64,000 nt of DNA, taken from NCBI RefSeq assembly GCF_001655675.1, contig NZ_LYRP01000006.1:30861-94860 (forward strand). The letters are read 5' to 3'. Below the pieces are notes generated by a model that saw only the letters and a list, made by a program, of their open reading frames with translations, searched no databases and had not been told where the DNA came from. A program made the translations under genes and the position numbers. Shown here piece by piece: positions 7,711 to 17,089 of this stretch (the stretch's first letter is position 1; each line of letters opens with the position of its first letter). This DNA is from Mangrovibacter phragmitis. Lineage in GTDB: Bacteria; Pseudomonadota; Gammaproteobacteria; Enterobacterales; Enterobacteriaceae.

Positions 7711-9328
7711 ACACAGTTTCCTCTTCTGATGGAGCAAGGGCTGGCACACAGGGTATAAACAGTGAAAAAACCGTGCCAGAAGGAATATTATCAGCCACTT
7801 CAATGCTGCCGCCAGCCTGGTTGACATAGCTGGCGATAAGATAAAGCCCCAGACCGTGGTCGCCATGTTGTTTGGTGGTGACACCGCGTTCAAAAATATG
7901 CTCACGGATTGCCGGATCCAAACCAACACCGTGGTCTGCGACTTCAATAATCAGCTCCCGGCTGGATAAGCGAATCAGCACTTCAACAGGAAGATGTGCA
8001 CCGCTGGCACGTTGGGTGGCCTCAATAGCGTTATCCAGCAGGTTGCCAATCACGGACAAAAGCCCGGATTCAGTAAGCCCGTGGAAAGGTTCACGCATTT
8101 CACACGCCGGATCAAAACGTAATGTGACACCTTTCTCGCGTGCTCGCGCTGTTTTGCCTAATAGCAACCCGCACAGCGTGGGCGACTGAAAGCGGTCAGA
8201 AATAAAGTCCAGGCACTCCTGGTCATGTTCTGACTGGCTTTGAATATACGCAGTTGCTTCCTGATAGCGCCCCATATGCAGTAAACCCGCCAGTGTCGCC
8301 ATATGGTTTAGCTGTTCGTGCCGCATGATACGCAGGTTATCCAGATACCGCTTAACCTGGCTGAGTTGTGCTGCCATGGCATCAATATCGTTACGATCCC
8401 GGAAAGTAATTACCCAACCCTGTAACTTTCCTTCCAGCATAATCCGTACCCGGCTGGCGATAACCGTCAGGTGGTTAAAACAGCAAATCTCATCATGGGT
8501 ATCCTGCTGCAACATGGTGTCAGGGTGAAAAAAGTGCACCGGGTCAATCAATTCTGATAAAGGTTTGCCGCGAACTTCGCGCGAGGATTGAGTCAGTCCG
8601 AGTAAATGTTTGGCGGCCTGGTTGATCACCGCAATACGGGATTGAGCATCAATGGCAATCACCCCTTCATAGATAGATTCCATCAGCGCTTTTTGTTGGC
8701 GAACTAATAAACCGATCTCCCGTGGTTCCAGAGAGAAAATTTGTTTTTTGATACTACGAGTAAAAAACCACGAAAAAACAAATAACGACATCAGGATAAA
8801 GGCAGCAGATAACGCGATATTAACCACTTTTCGTGCAGTAATGTTGTCGAGGTAACTTTTTAAATAACCAACAGAAACAATACCAATAACCTTACCCTGA
8901 TTATCAAAAATAGGCGATTTACTGCGCAATGAAATACCCAAACCACCTTTGCGAATAGTAGTAATTGTTTTTCCTTTCAGAACAGACTGATTGTCACCAC
9001 CCACTAGTTTTGTGCCAACCCGGTCGTTAAATACTGAGTGAAAAAGATGCCTGGCATGTTCATCACCAATAACAATAAAACTGGCATCACTGCGTTTAGC
9101 TACCAGCGTCATGAACTGGTGAATTTGCGCTATATCATGGTGTGCGACAGCCGTTTTCAGTGAAGGGATAAGCGCTATCTCCTGAGCCTGAATGCGGGCG
9201 CGTACACTCATTTCCTGGTACAACTGGCGGCTCATATCAACATAGTAATAGACGCCAAGCAGCACAAATAACCCCATGAAAAACACCACAAGGGAGACGA
9301 ACAGTTTTACCTGGAACGAGAGTTTCAT
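7691..9328 (-). CDS. citA: Citrate sensor histidine kinase CitA (DpiB)
   Basis: 545 residues. Two membrane spans (about 8-30 and 168-190) enclose a periplasmic PAS-type ligand domain. A cytoplasmic PAS domain follows at roughly 215-320, then the dimerisation/phosphoacceptor segment 'LRIMRHEQLNHMATLAGLLH' with His337. The ATPase domain has N box 'GNLLDNAIEA', G1 'VADHGVGLDP' and 'GDHGLGLYL'. This architecture is that of the CitA/DcuS/DpiB family, in which the periplasmic PAS binds citrate or C4-dicarboxylates. It diverges from the transporter gene at 9652. Confidence 0.92.
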   Translation of the reverse strand: MKLSFQVKLFVSLVVFFMGLFVLLGVYYYVDMSRQLYQEMSVRARIQAQEIALIPSLKTAVAHHDIAQIHQFMTLVAKRSDASFIVIGDEHARHLFHSVFNDRVGTKLVGGDNQSVLKGKTITTIRKGGLGISLRSKSPIFDNQGKVIGIVSVGYLKSYLDNITARKVVNIALSAAFILMSLFVFSWFFTRSIKKQIFSLEPREIGLLVRQQKALMESIYEGVIAIDAQSRIAVINQAAKHLLGLTQSSREVRGKPLSELIDPVHFFHPDTMLQQDTHDEICCFNHLTVIASRVRIMLEGKLQGWVITFRDRNDIDAMAAQLSQVKRYLDNLRIMRHEQLNHMATLAGLLHMGRYQEATAYIQSQSEHDQECLDFISDRFQSPTLCGLLLGKTARAREKGVTLRFDPACEMREPFHGLTESGLLSVIGNLLDNAIEATQRASGAHLPVEVLIRLSSRELIIEVADHGVGLDPAIREHIFERGVTTKQHGDHGLGLYLIASYVNQAGGSIEVADNIPSGTVFSLFIPCVPALAPSEEETVYATGTH

Positions 9329-9651
9329 TATTTGCTATAACGCGCTTATTAAAAGAATAATTTTACCATTTTTTATGTGCCCGTCGTTGTTGCTATAAAA
9401 AACTTGTGATCCTCTACACAGCCTGAATTGACAGAAAATTAATTTAATAAATGAAATTTGATATTTTGTTACTGAAAATAATAAACTCCATAAACACCAC
9501 GCAATTAAATATGCAGTACGTCACATATTATAATAAACACCATTAACACCATACAATCCATTAAAACTTCCTGCTTAATATGTATTCCCTCACATTATAT
9601 AGGTTCTTGCTCTTTTAATCTGATCTGGAACAATAACTAAGGGGCTTAATA
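9329..9651. promoter_or_regulatory. Divergent citA / citS promoter region
   Basis: 323 bp, very AT-rich, between two divergent starts. It contains a CRP-like site (9405-9420) and several AAACACCA/AACACCATA-type repeats around 9493-9558. CitB/DpiA-type regulators bind AT-rich targets, so activation sites are expected here, but no defined motif could be assigned. Confidence 0.5.
9405..9420. promoter_or_regulatory. Candidate CRP-binding site
   Basis: TGTGA-tcctct-ACACA matches the CRP consensus TGTGA-N6-TCACA at 9 of 10 defined positions. Citrate fermentation genes are catabolite-repressed in Klebsiella, so a CRP site in this divergent region is plausible. Confidence 0.45.
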
Positions 9652-11013
9652 ATGAGCACGACTGATGATTCTTACTCTGTACCCCAGAACCCGGATAATC
9701 TGACCCAGGTCTCGTTGAAAGAAAAATGGTGGCATATCCTCGATACCTGGAAAATCGGCATTATCCCGCTGCCGCTGTTTGTGCTGGCCGGATTGCTGAT
9801 TGCAGTGGATTGCCTGGGGGGAAAATTACCCAGTGATATCGTCGTTATGGTGGCGACACTGGCCTTTTTTGGCTTCGCGTGTGGCGAATTTGGTAAACGC
9901 CTGCCTGTCATTGGCAAAATGGGTGCTGCGGCGATTTGTGCCACATTCATTCCTTCTGCACTGGTGCACTACGGATTGTTGCCGGATGTCGTTGTGGAAT
10001 CCACCACCAAATTCTACAAATCCACCAACATCCTCTATCTCTATATTTGCTGCATTATCGTGGGCAGCATTATGAGCATGAACCGTACCACGCTGATTCA
10101 GGGATTCCTGCGTATTTTCTTCCCGATGCTGTGTGGTGAAGTGGTGGGAATGGTGGTGGGGATGGGCGTTGGCCTGGCGCTGGGCATGGAACCGTTCCAG
10201 ATCTTCTTCTTTCTTATTCTGCCCATTATGGCGGGTGGTGTGGGGGAAGGGGCGATACCGCTTTCCATTGGCTACGCCACATTGTTGCATATGGACCAGG
10301 GTGTGGCGCTGGGGCGTATTTTGCCGATTGTGATGCTCGGCAGCCTGACCGCCATTATTATTGCCGGCAGCCTGAACCAGTTGGGTAAACGTTACCCGCA
10401 TTTAACCGGGGAAGGTGAACTGATGCCGGGGAAAAATACTCAGGCAGCAGGCCCTCTGACCGCAGCGTTTAGTGGTAAAACCGATGTCACCACTATCGCT
10501 TCCGGTGCGTTGCTGGCGGTATTGTTATACATGCTGGGCATGCTTGGTCATAAATTGATTGGCCTGCCAGCTCCCGTCGGTATGTTGTTTATCGCCGTAT
10601 TTATCAAACTGGTTCATGGTGTTTCCCCACGCCTGCTGGAAGGCTCGCAGGTGGTTTATAAATTCTTCCAGACTTCCGTGACTTACCCAATTCTTTTTGC
10701 TGTCGGTGTTGCCATTACTCCCTGGGAAGAACTGGTTCACGCTTTCACGTTCACCAACCTGTTAGTGATTGTCAGCACAGTCAGCGCACTGGTTACCACC
10801 GGGTTCTTTGTTGGCAAAAAGATAGGTATGCATCCCATTGATGTGGCTATTGTTTCCTGTTGCCAGAGTGGCCAGGGTGGTACCGGCGATGTCGCGATTC
10901 TTACTGCGGGTAACCGGATGTCCTTAATGCCTTTTGCACAGATAGCCACACGTATTGGTGGAGCAATAAATGTCTCCCTGGCTCTGCTGTTCCTCGGCAA
11001 CTTTTTAGTCTGA
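9652..11013 (+). CDS. citS: 2-hydroxycarboxylate transporter (CitS family), citrate uptake
   Basis: 453 residues, about 11 hydrophobic spans. The two signature re-entrant loops of the 2HCT family are present: 'AGGVGEGAIPLSIGY' and 'CCQSGQGGTGDVAILTAGNR'. The latter is followed by 'MSLMPFAQIATRIGGAI', which contains the conserved Arg that binds the substrate carboxylate. The loop wording is closer to what I recall for the citrate/malate CimH/MaeN type than for Klebsiella CitS, so malate or both could be carried. Position at the head of the citrate lyase operon makes citrate the natural substrate. AAGGGG precedes the ATG. It is 18 bp from the next gene. Confidence 0.85.
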   Translation: MSTTDDSYSVPQNPDNLTQVSLKEKWWHILDTWKIGIIPLPLFVLAGLLIAVDCLGGKLPSDIVVMVATLAFFGFACGEFGKRLPVIGKMGAAAICATFIPSALVHYGLLPDVVVESTTKFYKSTNILYLYICCIIVGSIMSMNRTTLIQGFLRIFFPMLCGEVVGMVVGMGVGLALGMEPFQIFFFLILPIMAGGVGEGAIPLSIGYATLLHMDQGVALGRILPIVMLGSLTAIIIAGSLNQLGKRYPHLTGEGELMPGKNTQAAGPLTAAFSGKTDVTTIASGALLAVLLYMLGMLGHKLIGLPAPVGMLFIAVFIKLVHGVSPRLLEGSQVVYKFFQTSVTYPILFAVGVAITPWEELVHAFTFTNLLVIVSTVSALVTTGFFVGKKIGMHPIDVAIVSCCQSGQGGTGDVAILTAGNRMSLMPFAQIATRIGGAINVSLALLFLGNFLV

Positions 11014-11031
11014 CTGACAGGTTTTACCGCT

Positions 11032-11916
11032 ATGAAAATTGCAAGTTACCAACATCTTGGGCGCCATAGTTATGGCATTGTCACACCAGATGGTTTTATT
11101 GACCTGGGCATGCGCCTTGGTGACCGTTGGCCGAGCCTCAAAGCACTGTTGGCAGGGAATGCTCTGCCTCATGCTCAGGCACTGGCGCAGCTAAGCGCCG
11201 ACGTGAGTTTTGATGATGTCGTGTTTCTGCCCGTAATCAGCCAGCCGGAAAAGATCCTGTGCGTCGGCATGAATTATGCCGAAAAACGCCGGGAATTTGA
11301 TCAACATGATCCTGCGCCAACCTTGTTTGTCCGCTTCCCGGATTCACAAACCGGGCATAACCAGCCGGTGATGAAACCGCACTACTCCAGCGAGTTTGAT
11401 TACGAAGGGGAACTGGCGGTGATCATTGGTCAGGGCGGTGAGCAAATCACGCGTGACCAGGCGCTGAAACATGTCGCCGGGTATAGCTGTTATATGGATG
11501 GTTCCGCCAGGGACTGGCAGCACACCTGGTTTACTGCGGGTAAAAACTGGCCGCAGACCGGTGCATTTGGCCCCTGGATGACCACGGCAGATGCGATTCC
11601 CGACCCCCACCAACTGGCTATTCGCACCTGGCTGAATGGTCGTATGGTGCAGGAAGACAATACAGCCAGCATGATCCACAGCGTGGCGGAATTGATTGAA
11701 TACATCAGTACATTCACCCGCCTGAATCCGGGAGATGTCATTATTACCGGGTCACCTGGGGGGGTTGGCAAAAAACGTAATCCGCCACTGTTTATGCATG
11801 AAGGCGATCACATTGAAGTGGAAATCGAAGGCATCGGTCATCTGAGCAATGTCATTGTTGAAGCCCCTGCTCCCGCAGTGCTTTCGGAGCGGCCTCTGGC
11901 CGCAGTGTCTCACTGA
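11032..11916 (+). CDS. Fumarylacetoacetate hydrolase (FAH) family enzyme, candidate oxaloacetate decarboxylase
   Basis: 294 residues. The C-terminal FAH domain (about 75-275) has 'ILCVGMNYAEKRREF', the metal ligands Glu-x-Glu in 'DYEGELAVIIG' and the Asp of 'YMDGSARDWQ', plus the loop 'VIITGSPGGVGKKRNP'. FAH enzymes cleave or decarboxylate beta-diketo acids using Mg2+; human FAHD1 is an oxaloacetate decarboxylase. The gene sits between the citrate carrier and citC, where Klebsiella has the oxaloacetate decarboxylase genes oadGAB. Inference: it converts the oxaloacetate made by citrate lyase into pyruvate and CO2, without sodium pumping. An oxaloacetate tautomerase role is the alternative. Confidence 0.7.
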   Translation: MKIASYQHLGRHSYGIVTPDGFIDLGMRLGDRWPSLKALLAGNALPHAQALAQLSADVSFDDVVFLPVISQPEKILCVGMNYAEKRREFDQHDPAPTLFVRFPDSQTGHNQPVMKPHYSSEFDYEGELAVIIGQGGEQITRDQALKHVAGYSCYMDGSARDWQHTWFTAGKNWPQTGAFGPWMTTADAIPDPHQLAIRTWLNGRMVQEDNTASMIHSVAELIEYISTFTRLNPGDVIITGSPGGVGKKRNPPLFMHEGDHIEVEIEGIGHLSNVIVEAPAPAVLSERPLAAVSH

Positions 11917-11933
11917 ACTGGCCGGTGATAAAA

Positions 11934-12977
11934 ATGGACGACGCCCCTGTCGATTTTCATGTTATCAATATCAGCCGCAATGCTCAGCGCGCCGAAGCCG
12001 TTCGCACGCTGTTAGCGGCCAACCGCCTCGGGATGGATAGCGATGTACGCTATTTCATGCTGGCTTTGGATAACCAGCGGCTGGTGGGGTGCGCCGGCCT
12101 TGCGAAAAATATCATCAAATGTGTTGCGGTCGCGCCAGAGTGGCGCGGCCAAAACCTCAGCGCCAGATTATTACAGGAAGTAGAGCGTTACGCCCTGGCT
12201 CAGGGGTATTTCCACCTGTTTCTCTATACACGCCCGTATAACATCGACAAATTCGCACAAAGCGGTTTTTGGCCCATTGTTCAGTGCGATGACAGCGCGG
12301 TATTGATGGAAAATACCCCCATCGGCATTCAGCGTTATTGCAAACAATTACGCACCTTACGGAAAAGCGGCGCACGCATTGGTTCCATTGTGATGAATGC
12401 CAACCCATTCACCCTGGGGCACCGTTATTTGGCAGAGCAGGCCGCCCGGGCATGTGACTGGCTGCATCTGTTTGTAGTACGTGAAGACGCTTCGTTTTTC
12501 CCGTTCAACGAACGCTTAGCCATGGTGCGTTCTGGTGTGGCCGATATCCCCAACCTGACGGTACACGAAGGCTCTCACTACCTTATCTCCCGTGCGACCT
12601 TTCCCGGCTACTTTCTGAAAGACAAAGGCGCAATTGAGCAAGCCTGGGGGGGCATGGATCTGCTTATTTTTCGCCACTATATCGCCCCGGCACTGGGGAT
12701 CACCCACCGCTTTGTGGGATCAGAACCTTTCTGCCCGGTCACCAGGCAATACAACCAGTCGATGCACAGCTGGCTGGAAGCCACTGATACCGACCAGACA
12801 CCCAATATCACTGTGGTGGAGATCCCGCGCATGTGCCGCAAAGCAAGCGGGGAAGCTATTTCTGCTTCCGAAGTGCGGCGCTTACTGAAAACCCAACACT
12901 TTGCCCGTATTCGCGACATCGTGCCGCATACCACTTATTCACTGCTGTTGCAGCAATACCGTGCAGCAGTAGCTTAA
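11934..12977 (+). CDS. citC: [Citrate lyase] acetate:SH-protein ligase CitC
   Basis: 347 residues from ATG 11934; an in-frame GTG at 11925 is the alternative start. It activates citrate lyase by acetylating the thiol of the prosthetic group on CitD with acetate and ATP. The first 130 residues form a GNAT-like domain ('GCAGLAKNIIKCVAVAPEWR'). The rest is a nucleotidyltransferase with 'SIVMNANPFTLGHRYLAEQA' (H-x-G-H class) and 'ISASEVRRLL' (I-S-x-S-x-x-R) motifs. Order and spacing with citD-G match other citrate lyase operons. Confidence 0.93.
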   Translation: MDDAPVDFHVINISRNAQRAEAVRTLLAANRLGMDSDVRYFMLALDNQRLVGCAGLAKNIIKCVAVAPEWRGQNLSARLLQEVERYALAQGYFHLFLYTRPYNIDKFAQSGFWPIVQCDDSAVLMENTPIGIQRYCKQLRTLRKSGARIGSIVMNANPFTLGHRYLAEQAARACDWLHLFVVREDASFFPFNERLAMVRSGVADIPNLTVHEGSHYLISRATFPGYFLKDKGAIEQAWGGMDLLIFRHYIAPALGITHRFVGSEPFCPVTRQYNQSMHSWLEATDTDQTPNITVVEIPRMCRKASGEAISASEVRRLLKTQHFARIRDIVPHTTYSLLLQQYRAAVA

Positions 12978-13002
12978 TTCAGGACTGACCAGGAAAACTG
13001 TC

Positions 13003-13296
13003 ATGCAGATAATCAAAGAAGCCATCGCCGGTACGGTCGAATCCAGCGACCTGATGGTGAAAATCGCGCCCGCAAGCGGCGAACTGGAAATCGTGATTCA
13101 TAGTGAAGTGTACAAACAATTTGGCGAACAAATCCGTTCTGTTGTGGCGCAAACCCTCGAACAGATGGCTGTTCATGAAGGCATTGTCATTATTGAAGAT
13201 AAAGGCGCGCTGGACTGCGTGATTCGCGCCCGGGTACAGAGTGCGTTGTTACGTGCGGCCGATGCGCAGCATATTAACTGGGAGGCGCTGGTATGA
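13003..13296 (+). CDS. citD: Citrate lyase acyl carrier protein, gamma subunit CitD
   Basis: 97 residues, the family's usual length. The N-terminal '[11 protein letters not shown]' is the conserved attachment segment, in which the Ser carries the phosphoribosyl-dephospho-CoA arm added by CitX/CitG. AGGAAAA lies upstream. The end overlaps citE by 4 bp (ATGA). Confidence 0.95.
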   Translation: MQIIKEAIAGTVESSDLMVKIAPASGELEIVIHSEVYKQFGEQIRSVVAQTLEQMAVHEGIVIIEDKGALDCVIRARVQSALLRAADAQHINWEALV

Positions 13297-14168
13297 AAAC
13301 ACTTCGCCGGAGCATGTTGTTCCTCCCGGGAGCCAGTGCGGCCATGTTGTCCACTGCGTTTATCTATAAACCTGACTCCATTATGTTCGACCTTGAAGAC
13401 GCAGTATCTCTGCGCGAAAAAGACAGCGCCCGCCTGCTGGTTTTTCATGCCTTGCAGCACCCGATGTACCGGGAAATTGAAAAAGTGGTACGCATCAACC
13501 CACTGAACACGCCGTTTGGCCTGCCAGACCTGGAAGCGGTTGTCCGTGCGGGAGTGGATGTTATCCGCCTGCCAAAAACAGACTCGCCGGAAGATATAGC
13601 CGAGCTGGAAACTCACCTGGAGCGCATTGAAAAAGCCTGTGGCCGCGAGCCCGGGTCAACCCGCATTATGGCGGCGATTGAATCTGCCATTGGCGTCATC
13701 AATGCGGTGGCCATTGCCCGCAGCTCCCCACGGCTGATTGGTATTGCTTTGGCGGCATTCGATTATGTGATGGACATGCAAACTGAGCGTGGCGATGGTA
13801 CTGAACTGTTCTATGCCCGCTGCGCCGTACTTCATGCTGCCCGTGCTGCAGGGATAGACGCATTCGATGTGGTATGGTCAGACGTAAACGACGAAGCCGG
13901 TTTCCTGCGCGAGGTCGAGCTGATTCGCAAAATGGGCTTTAACGGCAAATCGTTGGTCAACCCACGCCAGATAGACCTGTTACATAACGCTTATGCACCT
14001 ACTCAGCAGGAAGTTGACCATGCTAAACGGGTGATTGAAGCCGCCGAAGAAGGTGAACGCAACGGCCTGGGGGTGGTTTCCCTTAATGGCAAGATGGTGG
14101 ATGCCCCGATTATCGACCATGCGCAACGTGTACTGGAACGTGCTGCCGCTTCCGGTGTGCGCCAGTAA
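13293..14168 (+). CDS. citE: Citrate lyase beta subunit CitE (citryl-ACP lyase)
   Basis: 291 residues. It cleaves citryl-ACP into oxaloacetate and acetyl-ACP. Recognised by '[15 protein letters not shown]', '[17 protein letters not shown]' (acidic metal ligands), '[15 protein letters not shown]', '[15 protein letters not shown]' and '[16 protein letters not shown]', typical of the HpcH/HpaI-CitE aldolase fold. Translationally coupled to citD. Confidence 0.95.
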   Translation: MKTLRRSMLFLPGASAAMLSTAFIYKPDSIMFDLEDAVSLREKDSARLLVFHALQHPMYREIEKVVRINPLNTPFGLPDLEAVVRAGVDVIRLPKTDSPEDIAELETHLERIEKACGREPGSTRIMAAIESAIGVINAVAIARSSPRLIGIALAAFDYVMDMQTERGDGTELFYARCAVLHAARAAGIDAFDVVWSDVNDEAGFLREVELIRKMGFNGKSLVNPRQIDLLHNAYAPTQQEVDHAKRVIEAAEEGERNGLGVVSLNGKMVDAPIIDHAQRVLERAAASGVRQ

Positions 14169-14191
14169 ATTTCCCCAATCAGGACAACAAA

Positions 14192-15721
14192 ATGAATAAC
14201 CAGACAGAAGCACTACACGGCGCGTTTCCTCACCTGCGCCACCTGACCAGTTTTGATGGGGAACATGCTGCCACACCGTGGCTTGACGATGCCGAAGCAA
14301 AATTAAACCGCAAGCTGTGCCAGACACTGGAAGAAGCCGTTAAGCGCGCGGGCCTGCAGGATGGCATGACAATTTCTTTCCACCACGCTTTTCGCGAAGG
14401 CGACCGGGTGATTAACACCGTGGTAGCCACACTGGCGGGCATGGGGTTTAAAAACCTGACGCTGGCATCCAGTTCCCTGATGACCTGTAATGACGTGCTG
14501 GTGGACTTTATTCGCCAGGGGGTGATTACCCGCATTTACACCTCGGGGATGCGCGGCAAACTGGCAGACGCGATATCACATGGATTGATGGCAGAGCCAG
14601 TACAGATTCACTCCCACGGTGGGCGGGTGCATTTGCTCGAAACGGGTGAGCTGCATATTGATGTGGCTTTTCTGGGGGTTCCCTGCAGCGATACGTTTGG
14701 GAATGCCAATGGCACACAAGGGCAGTCAGCATGTGGTTCACTGGGCTATGCCATGGTGGATGCGCATTACGCCGATAAAGTGGTCTTGCTGGCTGAAAAG
14801 CTGGTGCCATTTCCGAATATGCCAGCCAGTCTGCGCCAGGATCAGGTTGATCTTGTTGTGCCGGTAGAGCGAGTGGGCGATCCTGGCAAGATAAGCGTTG
14901 GGGCCGCACGCGTAACCAGTAACCCGCGTGAATTAATGATTGCCCGCAGTGCCGCGCAGGTTATTGAGCACTCGGGTTATTTCAAGAATGGTTTCTCCAT
15001 GCAAACCGGCTCCGGTGCTGCAGCAACCGCCTGTACCCGCTTTATGGAAGAAAAAATGACGCGCCATGGTGTGGTGGCACGCTTTGCTTTAGGAGGAATA
15101 ACCGGTAGCCTGGTGGATTTGCATGAAAAAGGCTTAATCGAAAAGCTGCTGGATACGCAATGCTTTGACAGTCAGGCCGCGGCATCTCTGGCCCGTAATC
15201 CTGGTCATATTGAAATCTCTACCGAAGTGTATGCCAGCCCGGACAGCCGGGCCGCCAGTTGTGATCAACTGGATGTGGTTATCCTCAGCGCACTGGAGAT
15301 AGATCTCGATTTTAACGTTAATGTGATAACGGGTTCTGACGGCGTTATGCGCGGAGCGTCAGGTGGACACTGTGATGTGGCGAGCGCTGCCAACCTGACG
15401 ATTGTTGTCGCTCCGCTGTTACGTACCCGTATTCCTACAGTGGTTAAGCGTGTCACCACCTGTGTCACTCCTGGTGAAAGCATTGACGTCCTGGTTACCG
15501 ATCATGGCATTGCGGTAAATCCGGCTCGCCCGGAAGTACGTGAACGCCTGCTGGCTGCCGGGTTGAAAGTTGTTGATATAGAAACGCTCTACCAGCGTGC
15601 GGTGGCATTAACCGGTGAACCCAGGCCGGTTGCGTTTACTGACCGCATTGTGGGTATTATTCGTTACCGCGATGGCTCCGTCATTGATGTCGTACGCCAG
15701 GTGCAGGAGGAACAGGAATGA
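14192..15721 (+). CDS. citF: Citrate lyase alpha subunit CitF (citrate:acetyl-ACP transferase)
   Basis: 509 residues, family length. It exchanges the acetyl group on CitD for citrate, the first half-reaction. Motifs include 'GMTISFHHAFREGD', 'CSDTFGNANGTQGQSACGSL' and 'VITGSDGVMRGASGGHCDVA'. The last four bases overlap citX. Confidence 0.95.
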   Translation: MNNQTEALHGAFPHLRHLTSFDGEHAATPWLDDAEAKLNRKLCQTLEEAVKRAGLQDGMTISFHHAFREGDRVINTVVATLAGMGFKNLTLASSSLMTCNDVLVDFIRQGVITRIYTSGMRGKLADAISHGLMAEPVQIHSHGGRVHLLETGELHIDVAFLGVPCSDTFGNANGTQGQSACGSLGYAMVDAHYADKVVLLAEKLVPFPNMPASLRQDQVDLVVPVERVGDPGKISVGAARVTSNPRELMIARSAAQVIEHSGYFKNGFSMQTGSGAAATACTRFMEEKMTRHGVVARFALGGITGSLVDLHEKGLIEKLLDTQCFDSQAAASLARNPGHIEISTEVYASPDSRAASCDQLDVVILSALEIDLDFNVNVITGSDGVMRGASGGHCDVASAANLTIVVAPLLRTRIPTVVKRVTTCVTPGESIDVLVTDHGIAVNPARPEVRERLLAAGLKVVDIETLYQRAVALTGEPRPVAFTDRIVGIIRYRDGSVIDVVRQVQEEQE

Positions 15722-16257
15722 GAATGCTGGCCCCTCAACAACCAGGGGTCAGTCTTTCAGCACTGCTGGCGGCAAAAGAGCAACGTGCTCACCGCCAGCA
15801 GTCATGGCTGGCTCGTTATCATACTCCTCTGATTTCACTGACACTGGTCACCCCGGGCAGTGTTAAAGACAGTATTCAGTACCGTAACCTGATGGGGGTT
15901 GCGCTGGTTGCGTGCGACCAGTTGCTCTGGCAACACCGTTGGCCGGTATTAGCGCGGGAAGTTAACTGGCTGGATACTGGTGCAGAAGCCTTGTGGAGTG
16001 TGGACCACAATGCAGCAGAATTGAAAGCCAGTTGTGTGGCGCTGGAACAGGAGCACCCATTAGGCAGGCTGTGGGATTTTGATGTGTTCGACCCGGAAGC
16101 CGGGCAAATTGGCCGCCATTCCCTGGACCGTGCAGGCCGGCGTTGCCTGATATGCGGCGAACCGGCTCATGCCTGTGCGCGCTCACGTCGCCACCCGGTT
16201 GAGTTAGTGGTTGCTGAAGTGGAGAAACGCATCGATGGCTGGTTTACCCGTGATTAA
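15718..16257 (+). CDS. citX: Apo-citrate lyase phosphoribosyl-dephospho-CoA transferase CitX
   Basis: 179 residues. It transfers the prosthetic-group precursor to apo-CitD. The conserved end 'RRCLICGEPAHACARSRRHP' with its Cys residues and the central 'WDFDVFDPEAGQIGR' are diagnostic. It overlaps citF (ATGA) and citG. Confidence 0.93.
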   Translation: MRMLAPQQPGVSLSALLAAKEQRAHRQQSWLARYHTPLISLTLVTPGSVKDSIQYRNLMGVALVACDQLLWQHRWPVLAREVNWLDTGAEALWSVDHNAAELKASCVALEQEHPLGRLWDFDVFDPEAGQIGRHSLDRAGRRCLICGEPAHACARSRRHPVELVVAEVEKRIDGWFTRD

Positions 16258-17089
16258 TGCTGCACCCATACGCGTTTCATCAACCACTATGCCGCAACGT
16301 GTGGTTCGCGCGCTGTACGATGAAATTCATCTGACACCGAAGCCTGGCCTGGTTGACCGGGCAAACAGTGGCGCTCATCACGACATGGACCATGAACTGT
16401 TTATCTGCAGTATTGAAGCGATTGCCCCCTGGTTTGTGGTCTTCCATGAACTGGGAAAAGCACATGCAGACCAGCCGGAAATGATGCAACTGCGCTTATT
16501 GCGCCCGGCAGGTATTGCCTGTGAACAGGCCATGTTTCAGGCAACAGGTGGGGTGAATACCCATAAAGGCGGTATTTTTTCGCTGGGGTTATTGTGCAGT
16601 GCCGCCGGGCGACTGGAAGCACAGGGCTGCAGGCTTTCGCGCCAGGCGGTGTGCCAACAAGTCAGCCAGTTTTGCCACGGTCTGGTGGCGCGTGAGCTGG
16701 TTCAACGCAATCGCCAGGCATCCACGGGTGAGCGGTTGTTTCAACAGTTTGGTCTGGCGGGGGCGCGGGGAGAAGCAGAGTCAGGTTTTCAAACTGTCAC
16801 TCGCTATATTTTGCCGGGCTGGCAGGACGAAGCCTGTGAAGAACGCCGTCTTCACCTGGCGCTGTTACGCCTGATGGCGGTCAACCCGGATACCAATTTA
16901 GTCTCCCGTGGAGGGCTTTCAGGGCTACGTTATGTTCAACGTTCTGCCCGGCAGGTTCTGAGCACACAGTGGACCCACGAGCAGTTACATCAAATGGATC
17001 AGGCGTTAATTGCCCGCCACTTGAGCCCGGGAGGCAGCGCCGATTTGCTTTCTGTGGCAATGGTACTGGCAGATTTACCGGAGGTATAA
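16235..17089 (+). CDS. citG: Triphosphoribosyl-dephospho-CoA synthase CitG
   Basis: 284 residues from ATG 16235; an upstream frame start at 16211 adds eight residues that do not look conserved. It makes the citrate lyase prosthetic-group precursor from dephospho-CoA and ATP. Recognised by 'LTPKPGLVDRANSGAHHDMD', 'GVNTHKGGIFSLGLLC', 'GLAGARGEAESG' and 'LSPGGSADLL'. It is the last gene of the operon and overlaps citX by 23 bp. No strong terminator follows; a weak GGTAAT/ATTACC hairpin lies at 17174-17192. Confidence 0.94.
   Translation: MAGLPVINAAPIRVSSTTMPQRVVRALYDEIHLTPKPGLVDRANSGAHHDMDHELFICSIEAIAPWFVVFHELGKAHADQPEMMQLRLLRPAGIACEQAMFQATGGVNTHKGGIFSLGLLCSAAGRLEAQGCRLSRQAVCQQVSQFCHGLVARELVQRNRQASTGERLFQQFGLAGARGEAESGFQTVTRYILPGWQDEACEERRLHLALLRLMAVNPDTNLVSRGGLSGLRYVQRSARQVLSTQWTHEQLHQMDQALIARHLSPGGSADLLSVAMVLADLPEV

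Noticed and set aside
11032..11916. Considered 2-hydroxyhepta-2,4-diene-1,7-dioate isomerase (homoprotocatechuate pathway) for the FAH-family gene
   Set aside because: No aromatic degradation genes nearby and the gene sits inside the citrate operon; the fold allows both, so context decided.
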